Part shown: piece by piece, positions 39,210-46,205 of the stretch
Numbering within the stretch: the stretch's first letter is position 1
Layout: every line of letters begins with the position of its first letter
Source: Steroidobacteraceae bacterium
Lineage (GTDB): Bacteria > Pseudomonadota > Gammaproteobacteria > Steroidobacterales > Steroidobacteraceae
Direction: 5' to 3'
Length of the DNA: 49,152 nt
NCBI GenBank assembly: GCA_025458905.1
Contig: JALORN010000023.1
Span: 1 to 49,152, forward strand
Notes under the pieces: model-generated
Told to the model about the DNA's origin: nothing
Databases searched by the model: none
Seen by the model: only the letters and a program-made list of their open reading frames with translations
Position numbers and translations under genes: made by a program

Positions 39210-42125
39210 TCAGAGCCGGACCCGCACGCCCGCGAAGTACGAGCGGCCGAAGATGTCGTAGTAGCCCGGGATGGTGTCCAGGGCCTGCGTGCCCGAGGCG
39301 GCCGACGCGAAGAACGGCGGCTGCTTGTCGAACGCGTTGGTCAGACCCAGGAAGAACTGCGTCTGCTCGGTGCCGAACAGTTCGGTGTCGTAGGACAGCC
39401 GGATGTTGTGGTACGCGTGCGAGCCGATCCCCGGGAATCCCTGGCCGACCAGGAACGGGCTCATCTCGGCGCTGCCGATGAAGCGCGTGTTCCAGTTCAC
39501 GCCGAGATTCTTGTATTGGTAGTCGATGTTCAGGTTTGCGGTGGTCTTGATGTAGCCCTGGTCCGAGGTCGAACCGCCGGCGAAGCCCAGCAGGTCGGTG
39601 CGAGGCGCCGTGGCCGAGGTATACAGGTCGGCACGGTCGTAACGGGTCACGAGCAGCCGGGCGCCTGCCTGGCCGAAGCGGCCGAAGTCCCGCTGGTACT
39701 GCAGGTTGATGTCGTAACCGGCGATGTCCTGCGTGGCCTGGTTTGCGAACGTGTCGTTCACCGCCAGCAGCACCCAGTTGGCGCCGAGGACGTTCGGGCT
39801 GACGCCGCGGGTGAGCAGGCCGCAGTCCTGGCGGTTCGCGGTGTCGTAGCAGCGATTGGCGATGATCTGGCGACCGACCGTGTCGATGATGCCCTCGACG
39901 TCGATCTCGAAGCGATCGACCGACAGCGAGAGCCCCGGCACGAAGCTCGGCGTGAACACGAAGCCGAAGGTCACCGAGCGGCTCTCCTCCGGGTTCAGGT
40001 TCGGGTTGCGGCCGACGAAGCCGGCGACGCTTTGTTCGGCGGCCTGCGGCGCGGTGTAGGTCAGCGGGATGCCATCCGTGATGCAGTTCGCGGCGCGCGT
40101 CGGGTTGGCGACGCGCCGGCTCGGCGTGCCGCAGGGGTCCGAGATCACGCCGAAGGTCTGCGAGCCACCGACCAGGTCGTCGACCTGCGGCGCGCGCACC
40201 GAACGGGCCCGCATCGCACGGAAGCGCAGGCTCTCGATCGGCGCCCATTCGCCGCCGAGCTTCCAGGTGTCGTAGCTGATCGACTTCGCGAGGTAGTCGG
40301 CATCAGTGGTGCGGAACGCGCCTTCCAGCGACAGCGACTTCGCGAACGTCTTGTCGGCGAGCACCGGCACCAGCACCTCGGCGAACAACTCCTCGGTCTG
40401 CGTCTCGACCTCGGGCTGGTCGAGGATCTGGTTGCTGGTCACGAGGCCGCGGTTGATCGATTCGTCGTAGTCGAGGGCGCCCGCCACCACGCGCCGCTCG
40501 ATGCCGACCGCGGTGCGCACCTCACCGGCCGGCAGCGAGAAGAGGCTGCCCGAGACGTAGGCCAGGGTGTTCTCGAGGCTCTGCTCGCCGGCCTGGCCGG
40601 CCGTGACCTTGAGGTAATCCTTCATCGCCTGGGTGTACGGCGCGAACGGGTTGATCGGCACGCAGCCGAGCGCCCGTGCTGCCGGGTCGGCGCAGCGGAA
40701 CTGCCCCGCGGCGCCAGGCACCGGCTCGACGCGCAGGCCATTGAACAGCCGGTCCGTGCCCACCAGGCCCTCGGTCAGGCTGTCGAGCGTGGTGCGGCCG
40801 TAGACGTGGGAGACCTCCCAGTTGAAGTCCCGCTCGAGCGCGTTGAATTCGCCCTTCAGGCCGCCGACGACGCGCACGACGTCCCGGTTGTTGGTCGAGC
40901 CGCGGAACGCGATGTCGTTGAAGCGCTGGTTCCAGGTGATCGCGGTACCGGTCGGGTTGTTGGCGAGGTACGCGGTGCGCACGGCCGCGGGGATGAACGG
41001 ATTGGTGATCGGGATCGTCGCCTCGATCCCCGGGACGCCAGGGCCGCCACCGACCAGGTTGCCCGCTGCGCTGGACTGGAACGGCTGGCCCTCGATGACG
41101 TTCCTCGTCCGTGACTGGCCGTAGTTGGCCTCGACGAAGGCCGTCACGTTCTCGGTCAGCTGATACTCGCCCTCGGCGGCGACCATGACGCGCTTGGTCG
41201 GGATCGCGATGTTGCGGTCCGCGTTGCGGTTGTAGCCGTCCTGGGTGACGTCGAACGGCACGAAGGTACCGTTGCGGTTCGTGACGAAGCCGCCGCCGGC
41301 GGTGCCGCCGACTAGGAAGCGGCCGGCCGGAGCCACCACCGAGTACGCGGCCGGGCCGCGGACGAAGTTCGGCGGCGTGAACCAGGCCACGTCCTGGGCG
41401 CAGAGGAAGCGGTCACGGCAGGAGACCAGTCCCTGGTTGTCGAGCTGCACGGTCAGCAGGCCGCGGCCGCGATCGCCGAAGCTGCCGCCGATCATCACGT
41501 GGCCAGAGGGGTTGCGGTTGTCGCCCTCGGAGGCCTCGCCGTAGCTCGCGCCGAACTCGATGCCTTCGAAGTTCTTCTTGGTGACGACGTTGATCACGCC
41601 GGCGACGGCGTCGGCGCCGTAGATCGCCGCGGCGCCACCCGTGATCACCTCGACGCGGTCGATGTTGGCGGTCGGGATGGTGTTGAAGTCGACCGCCTGG
41701 AAGATCGGCGTGCCGCCCGGCGCGCGCCGGCCGTTGATCAGCACCAGCGAGCGCGAGCTGCCGAGGTTGCGCAGGTTCGCCTCGTTGAGGCCCGCCTGGA
41801 CGGAGCCCGAGAACGCCGACTGCGTGCGCGAGGAGCCGAAGGCCGGCGCGAAGCCGGGCAGCTGGGTCGCGAGGTCGGCGAAGTTCTCGACGCCGAGGTT
41901 GTCGAACGCGCTCGAGTCGACCACGACGATCGGCGTGGTCGCCTCGACTTCCGGCCGCGCGATGCGCGAGCCGGTGACCACGACCTCGGTCAGGTCATCG
42001 GCCGAGGCGTCCGCGTCCTGGGCGAACGACAGCTGGGGCGCGGCGCCGAGCAGCGTGGCCGTGGCAGCGATGCCCAGCACCAGCGCGCGACGAACGCCCA
42101 CCCCGACAGGGTTGAGAGTCGACAT
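39210..42125 (-). CDS. TonB-dependent outer-membrane receptor, large
   Basis: A 971-residue receptor. AGGAGG precedes the ATG by ten bases; residues 1-36 are a signal peptide (to LSFAQDA). DDLTEVVVTGSRIARPE opens the mature protein, followed by a plug domain (about 55-175) with NLRNLGSSRSLVLINGRR and VEVITGGAAAIYGADAVAGVIN, then a long barrel rich in Asn/Asp loops with several Cys (SCRDRFLCAQ, RCYDTANRQDC). It ends SYFAGVRVRL; the last residue is Leu, not Phe. Size and plug motif match receptors common in Xanthomonadales and Sphingomonadales that take up oligosaccharides or other complex organics; the actual substrate is unknown. Transcribed alone, with its own promoter and terminator. Confidence 0.93.
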   Translation of the reverse strand: MSTLNPVGVGVRRALVLGIAATATLLGAAPQLSFAQDADASADDLTEVVVTGSRIARPEVEATTPIVVVDSSAFDNLGVENFADLATQLPGFAPAFGSSRTQSAFSGSVQAGLNEANLRNLGSSRSLVLINGRRAPGGTPIFQAVDFNTIPTANIDRVEVITGGAAAIYGADAVAGVINVVTKKNFEGIEFGASYGEASEGDNRNPSGHVMIGGSFGDRGRGLLTVQLDNQGLVSCRDRFLCAQDVAWFTPPNFVRGPAAYSVVAPAGRFLVGGTAGGGFVTNRNGTFVPFDVTQDGYNRNADRNIAIPTKRVMVAAEGEYQLTENVTAFVEANYGQSRTRNVIEGQPFQSSAAGNLVGGGPGVPGIEATIPITNPFIPAAVRTAYLANNPTGTAITWNQRFNDIAFRGSTNNRDVVRVVGGLKGEFNALERDFNWEVSHVYGRTTLDSLTEGLVGTDRLFNGLRVEPVPGAAGQFRCADPAARALGCVPINPFAPYTQAMKDYLKVTAGQAGEQSLENTLAYVSGSLFSLPAGEVRTAVGIERRVVAGALDYDESINRGLVTSNQILDQPEVETQTEELFAEVLVPVLADKTFAKSLSLEGAFRTTDADYLAKSISYDTWKLGGEWAPIESLRFRAMRARSVRAPQVDDLVGGSQTFGVISDPCGTPSRRVANPTRAANCITDGIPLTYTAPQAAEQSVAGFVGRNPNLNPEESRSVTFGFVFTPSFVPGLSLSVDRFEIDVEGIIDTVGRQIIANRCYDTANRQDCGLLTRGVSPNVLGANWVLLAVNDTFANQATQDIAGYDINLQYQRDFGRFGQAGARLLVTRYDRADLYTSATAPRTDLLGFAGGSTSDQGYIKTTANLNIDYQYKNLGVNWNTRFIGSAEMSPFLVGQGFPGIGSHAYHNIRLSYDTELFGTEQTQFFLGLTNAFDKQPPFFASAASGTQALDTIPGYYDIFGRSYFAGVRVRL

Positions 42126-42465
42126 GATTGAGAGGCCTCCTGAAGGCGGCAGTGCCGCCCGATGGTTCATCGGATGCCGACGTCCCGGCGCCCTGCGGCG
42201 GGGAGAGGGTCGGCGTCGTTTCTCGTCACGGGGCGAGACGCCGTCGCAGGCGGCTGGCCCCGTCATGGGGCGCAATGGTAGTCGCGCCGGGGCCGGAAAA
42301 GTACAAAGATTGTAAAAAAACAACAGTGGGGGCCAACGTTTACCGAGCGAGCCGCTCGGCGGATTCGCAGTATCCAGGGCGCCGATGACGGGTTGTGTGC
42401 CCTCAGCAACACAGGCGCGCGACCCGGCCGGCGCGTTTGCGCGCGGCGGCTCGACCGGGGGCGGG
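42126..42465. other. Leader and promoter region of the second TonB receptor
   Basis: About 340 bases without a gene. It holds the predicted receptor promoter near 42309-42336 and, downstream of it, a leader of roughly 170 bases with several GC-rich inverted segments (for example around 42210-42265). I could not match the leader to a known riboswitch class. An A-tract of seven lies at 42314-42320. Confidence 0.5.
42309..42336 (-). promoter_or_regulatory. Predicted sigma-70-like promoter for the second TonB receptor
   Basis: On the minus strand TTGGCC (four of six to the -35 consensus), a 16-base spacer and TACAAT (five of six to -10). The region is strikingly AT-rich against its background (a seven-base T run in the spacer). 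It would give a leader of about 170-180 bases. Confidence 0.5.
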
Positions 42466-42503
42466 AAAAGAAAAGGGGCCCGACACCTTCGGTGTCGGGC
42501 CCC
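42466..42503 (-). terminator. Rho-independent terminator of the OmpA-family gene
   Basis: A 13-bp perfect stem (GGGGCCCGACACC with GGTGTCGGGCCCC) with a 3-base loop, followed on the minus strand by TTTTCTTTT. It lies 24 bases beyond the stop codon of the OmpA-family gene. A textbook intrinsic terminator. Confidence 0.93.
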
Positions 42504-42527
42504 GTACGTGGCGGCGGTCGCTCGCGA

Positions 42528-44069
42528 TCAGCGACCGGTGAACTTCAGCGTGACGCGCCGGTTCTGCGCGCGGCCCGCCTCGGTGTCGTTCGGCGCGACG
42601 TGCTCCGTCTCGCCGAGGCCGATCGAGCTCAAGCGGGCGGCATCGACGCCCTTGGACACGAGGTAGTCGGCCACGGCCTTGGCGCGCGCCTCGGAGAGCC
42701 GTTGGTTCGCCTCGTCGCTGCCGCGGTCGTCGGTGTGGCCGCGCACCTGGATCGAATAGCTCGGGCGCGACTGCACGTAGGCCACCACCGAGTCGACGAT
42801 CAGGCGGTCCGCCGGGGTCAGCTGCGCCGAGCCGGTGCGGAAGGTGACGCCACGCAGCACCAGCTCCTCGCCGGGCGGCAGGCGGCTGGTCTCGAGGAAC
42901 TGCAGCGTGACGCGGCGGTTCTGCTCGCGGTTCTCCGCCGTGTCGTTCGACGCGATGTGCTGCATCTCGCCGAGGCCGACCGTCGTCAGGTCCTCCGCGC
43001 GCAGGCCCTTGCCGACGAGGTAGGCCTTGACGGCCTCGGCGCGACGCCTGGACAGGTCCATGTTCAGCGCCTCGCTGCCGACGTCGTCGGTGTGGCCGCG
43101 GATCTCGACCTTGGTGCCCGGCTGCTTGGCGAGGCCGGTGGCGACCGAGTCGAGGATCAGCAGCGACTGCGGCTTCAGCACGTCGGAGCCGGTGTCGAAC
43201 ACCACGCCGCGCAGGATGATCTCGCCGATCTCGCAGCCGACGTCGTTGACCTTGGCACCGGCGGGCGTGCCCGGGCACTGGTCCTTGCTGTCCTTGACGC
43301 CGTCGCCGTCCGCGTCGCCGTCGACCGGGCAGCCGACCTCGTCGACCTTGGTGCCGCGCGGCGTGCCGGGGCACTTGTCCTTGCTGTCGACGACGCCGTC
43401 GCCGTCGCTGTCGAGCTCGCAGCCGTTGGCGTCGACCGGGGTGCCGGGCGGGGTGCCGGGGCACTTGTCCATGTCGTCGGGGACGCCGTCGCCGTCGCTG
43501 TCGAGCGGGGCCTTGCGGGCGACCTTGCCGCCCCAGGAATAGGCGAGGCCGACGCCGACGAGGTAGTCGACCGCGGTGTCGTTGCCGAAGTCGACGCGGC
43601 GCCCGAGGATCTCGCCGCGCAGCTGCAGGTTGGTGCCCTTGTCGGTGTTCTTGGCGATGTCGGCGAGCACGCCGACGCCGTACTTCAGCATGATCTCGTT
43701 GTCGCGCAGCCCGGGGAAGCGGGTCTGCAGCTGGCCGACGCCCACGGTGATGTACGGGTTGACCGGGGCGTCGCGGTAGAAGAGGCGCTGCACCGCGACG
43801 TCGACCGCCTGGAACTTGAGCTTGCGGCCAGCGGTGGCATCGTGGCTGCTGCCGTGCAGGCCGAGCTCGATGTTCCACTTCTCGGAGATCGCGCGGCCCA
43901 CCGCGAAGGCGAAGCCGGCGCCGTCGTCGGCGTTGCGGCCGTCGTCCAGCCACACGCCCTGCACCATCGGGGCGACGTAGACGCTGCCGGCGTCGCTTCC
44001 GGCGAGGGCCGCCGGGACGACCGTCAGGGCGGCCGCTGCCGCGAGGGCGAGGCCCGTGATCTTGTTCAT
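42528..44069 (-). CDS. OmpA-family protein with TSP3 repeats and two OmpA C-terminal domains
   Basis: A 513-residue outer-membrane protein. GGAAGG precedes the ATG; residues 1-23 are a signal peptide. Residues 25-185 form an N-terminal beta-barrel. Residues 190-280 hold three thrombospondin type-3 calcium-binding repeats (DSDGDGVPDDMDKCPGTP and two similar, each with a Cys pair). Two complete OmpA-like peptidoglycan-binding domains follow in tandem: 285-391 (FDTGSDVLKP, RGHTDDVGSEALN, LSRRRAEAV, NRRVTLQF) and 403-510 (FRTGSAQLTP, RGHTDDRGSDEAN, LSEARAKAV, NRRVTLKF). Both keep the Asp and Arg that bind diaminopimelate. Most relatives have one such domain. It likely anchors the outer membrane to the cell wall. 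Followed by a strong terminator. Confidence 0.93.
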   Translation of the reverse strand: MNKITGLALAAAAALTVVPAALAGSDAGSVYVAPMVQGVWLDDGRNADDGAGFAFAVGRAISEKWNIELGLHGSSHDATAGRKLKFQAVDVAVQRLFYRDAPVNPYITVGVGQLQTRFPGLRDNEIMLKYGVGVLADIAKNTDKGTNLQLRGEILGRRVDFGNDTAVDYLVGVGLAYSWGGKVARKAPLDSDGDGVPDDMDKCPGTPPGTPVDANGCELDSDGDGVVDSKDKCPGTPRGTKVDEVGCPVDGDADGDGVKDSKDQCPGTPAGAKVNDVGCEIGEIILRGVVFDTGSDVLKPQSLLILDSVATGLAKQPGTKVEIRGHTDDVGSEALNMDLSRRRAEAVKAYLVGKGLRAEDLTTVGLGEMQHIASNDTAENREQNRRVTLQFLETSRLPPGEELVLRGVTFRTGSAQLTPADRLIVDSVVAYVQSRPSYSIQVRGHTDDRGSDEANQRLSEARAKAVADYLVSKGVDAARLSSIGLGETEHVAPNDTEAGRAQNRRVTLKFTGR

Positions 44070-44353
44070 GCGCTGCACCTTCCGTTGCTTGCGTGGCATT
44101 TCTGGAATGAGAGGCGTGACGGGCACGAGCCAGCGCGGCCGTCAGCGGTACGTGTTGCGCGCAGGCTAAGCGCGTCCCGCGTCCGGGCGCGATCATACCC
44201 GAACGCGTTGCAAATACGCAGACGCGATGGCCGCCCGGGCCTCACCTTCTTCTGTTGTGCGTCCGCAACGCCCGTTTCGGGGCGAAGATCCCGAAAGTGA
44301 GCTGGCCGCCGCCTCGGCGCTGGCCTCGGGGAGGGGCGGGTCGCGGCAGCAGG

Positions 44354-44929
44354 TCAGCGTGGGGCCGGGCCACGCCCGCGGAACGCCGGGTGCTCGACCC
44401 GGTCGCCGACGCGGATGCCGCGCCGCGCCGCCTCGCCGCCGCGCAGTTCGAGCACCGCCTTGACCGGCCGCGGATGCGAGACGGTCTGCAGCGAGTGCGG
44501 CACCGTGCGCTCGGCGACCGAGACGATGCGCCCGCGGGCGTCGATGAACAGCATGTCGAGCGGGATGAAGGTGTTCTTCATCCACATGCCCCAGACCCGG
44601 CTCTGCGCGTCGACGAACAGCATGCCCTCGTCGGCCGGCAGGTCGCGGACGAACATCAGGCCCTGCGACTGGCGCTCCGGCGTGTCGGCGATCCAGACGC
44701 GGAACACGTGGCCGTCCGGGCGGGTCGCCGAATGGATGGTCAGCGGCATCCGCGGGAAGGTCGAGAGCTCGAGCAGCGGCGCGCCGTCCGGATCCGCCGC
44801 CGGCGCCGGTGCGGGCGCCGCCGCGCAGAACAGCGCAGCCAGGGCGACCAGCAGGGCCGCGGCCCGCTGCGGTGGGCGCGGGCGCGGGCGCGGCGACGGC
44901 TCAGCGTCCCGGGCCGGGATCGTCTTCAT
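44354..44929 (-). CDS. DUF192 family exported protein
   Basis: A 191-residue protein with GAGGTGA just before its ATG. A basic, Pro-rich start and hydrophobic segment (about 22-44) form a signal peptide. The mature part is a DUF192 domain: VWIADTPERQSQGLMFVRDLPADEGMLF, WGMWMKNTFIPLDMLFID, VSVAERTVPHS and VKAVLELRGGEAARRGIRVGD are all signature segments. The family is small, beta-rich and of unknown function. Its first 29 bases overlap the end of the upstream exported-protein gene, so the pair is translated in a coupled way. Confidence 0.9.
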   Translation of the reverse strand: MKTIPARDAEPSPRPRPRPPQRAAALLVALAALFCAAAPAPAPAADPDGAPLLELSTFPRMPLTIHSATRPDGHVFRVWIADTPERQSQGLMFVRDLPADEGMLFVDAQSRVWGMWMKNTFIPLDMLFIDARGRIVSVAERTVPHSLQTVSHPRPVKAVLELRGGEAARRGIRVGDRVEHPAFRGRGPAPR

Positions 44930-45629
44930 GGGTCACCTCGGAGGCGAAGTCGAAGCTGGTCAGCAGCAGGCGAGCGTCGCCGGCGAGGGTCGTCGCCGGC
45001 GCGACGCAGAAGCCGCGCGCCACCACGCGCCAGCTGCGGCGCGGGCCGCCGAGCGCGCCGATCCGCTCCTGCCGCAGCTCGTCCGTGGTGCACTTGTCGC
45101 TGCCCCGCGTGGCGAACAGGCGCTGCTCGCCCTCGAAGATCAGCGTCAGGTTGGTCGGGCGTGCGCGCACGCTGGCGCCCTCGGGCACGTCGTCGATGCC
45201 GAACACGAAGCGCAGCCGCCGGCCGCCGCCGCGCGGCTCGCCGGCGATGGTGACGCGCAGGCCGCGCCCGTCCGGGCGGGCGCCGCCCTCGCACTGCATG
45301 GTCGCGCCGTCCCAGGCGAGGTCGAGGTCGAGCGCGCCGCGCAGGCGCGCGCGCAGGTAGCCATTGCGCGTCGCGCCCAGGCAGGGGCCGCGGCCCATGG
45401 CCGGCGAGGCGGGCACGGGCGCCTCGGGCACGTTCGGGATCCCGGGCACGTCCGGCGTCGCAGGCGCGCCCGGCACGGCCGGGGCCGCAGGCACGGCGTT
45501 CGGCGAGCCCTGGGTCGCCAGAGGGGGCGTACGGTGGGCGCCGGCCGCGGCCGGCGCCGAGGCCAGCGCGGTGAGCGCGGCGACCAGGAAGATGCGTGCT
45601 GTGGCCGCCGGGCTCGTCACCGCCGGCAC
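44901..45629 (-). CDS. Exported protein with Pro-rich linker, unknown function
   Basis: About 242 residues from a GTG; another GTG three codons later is possible, and no ATG fits the signal peptide (hydrophobic about 9-28, ARIFLVAALTALASAPAAAG). Residues 40-75 are a proline-valine-glycine linker with repeating PGxP units (VPGAPATPDVPGIPNVPEAP). The mature domain is beta-rich: CLGATRNGYLRARLRG, LAWDGATMQCEG, LRVTIAGE, RLRFVFGIDDVPEG, NLTLIFEGEQRLFAT, KCTTDELRQE and WRVVARGFCVAP, with four Cys likely in two disulfides. No family recognised with confidence. It overlaps the DUF192 gene. Confidence 0.7.
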   Translation of the reverse strand: MPAVTSPAATARIFLVAALTALASAPAAAGAHRTPPLATQGSPNAVPAAPAVPGAPATPDVPGIPNVPEAPVPASPAMGRGPCLGATRNGYLRARLRGALDLDLAWDGATMQCEGGARPDGRGLRVTIAGEPRGGGRRLRFVFGIDDVPEGASVRARPTNLTLIFEGEQRLFATRGSDKCTTDELRQERIGALGGPRRSWRVVARGFCVAPATTLAGDARLLLTSFDFASEVTHEDDPGPGR

Positions 45630-45685
45630 GCTACGCAGGCGCCCGTGCACCGTCAACCGCGCGACCGGGGTCGGCGCGGAGCGGC

Positions 45686-46033
45686 TCAGGCCGTTCCCGC
45701 AGCGTCGGTGAAGCCGTCGACGAAGTCGCGGGTGGTGCGCCAGGCGGCACGCCACTCGAGGAGCACGGCCCGGCCCTGCTCGGTGATGCGGTAGTAGCGG
45801 CGCGGCGGCCCGGAGTACGACGGCACGATGCGGCTCGACAGGAGGCCGGCTGCCGACAGGGCGCGCAGCACCGGGTACAGGGTTCCCTCCTTGAATATTG
45901 GCTCGCCCCGGCGCGCACGCCGCAGGCGCCGGGCAATCTCGTAGCCGTAGAGGTCCTCGGCGCTGGCCGCGAGCACCGCCAGCAGCACCAGCGCGACCAG
46001 GCCGCCATTGAGCTCCTTCTGGAACTTGCGCAT
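45686..46033 (-). CDS. PadR-family transcriptional regulator
   Basis: A 115-residue winged-helix repressor of the PadR family. The DNA-binding domain shows KELNGGLVALVLLAVLAA, DLYGYEIARRLRRA, FKEGTLYPVLRALSAAGLL and GPPRRYYRITEQGRAVL, all signature segments. The C-terminal dimerisation helix is short (EWRAAWRTTRDFVDGF), as in the PadR-s2 subgroup. Such proteins repress genes for phenolic acid or drug handling and often their own. A good sigma-70 promoter with a small palindrome over its -10 lies upstream. The target genes are not evident: downstream are exported proteins, and upstream the phosphorylase gene is divergent. Confidence 0.92.
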   Translation of the reverse strand: MRKFQKELNGGLVALVLLAVLAASAEDLYGYEIARRLRRARRGEPIFKEGTLYPVLRALSAAGLLSSRIVPSYSGPPRRYYRITEQGRAVLLEWRAAWRTTRDFVDGFTDAAGTA

Positions 46034-46068
46034 CGCGCTATCCTGCACTTCACAGTATTGCCTTCTTT

Positions 46069-46096
46069 ACTATATAGAATGCCAGGCAGTTGTCAG
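46069..46096 (-). promoter_or_regulatory. Promoter of the PadR gene
   Basis: On minus: CTGACA (five of six to -35), a 16-base spacer and TATAGT (five of six to -10), in an unusually AT-rich patch. CTATATAG, a perfect 8-bp palindrome, overlaps the -10 and could be the PadR autoregulatory site. The start codon is about 30 bases further on. Confidence 0.65.
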
Positions 46097-46205
46097 AAGC
46101 CCCGTGCGATCAGATACTTAGTGCGCTTGTCGAGGGGCAGGCGGCCGCCGATGTGACGTATTCCCGGCGGTCCCGACACATCCTGCTGCTAGACTCGCCG
46201 CCCCT

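Noticed and set aside
39198..39211. GATCTGATCAGATC, a 14-bp perfect palindrome at the stop of the second TonB receptor gene
   Set aside because: Lies at the end of the coding sequence between the last codons and the terminator; it is made of overlapping GATC units and I see no regulatory reason for it there.
43300..43520. Direct repeats of about 80 bases
   Set aside because: These are the three TSP3 units of the OmpA-family coding sequence, not a DNA repeat element.
45410..45490. Short GC-rich tandem-like units
   Set aside because: They encode the PGxP linker of the exported protein; no CRISPR-like spacing or spacer diversity.
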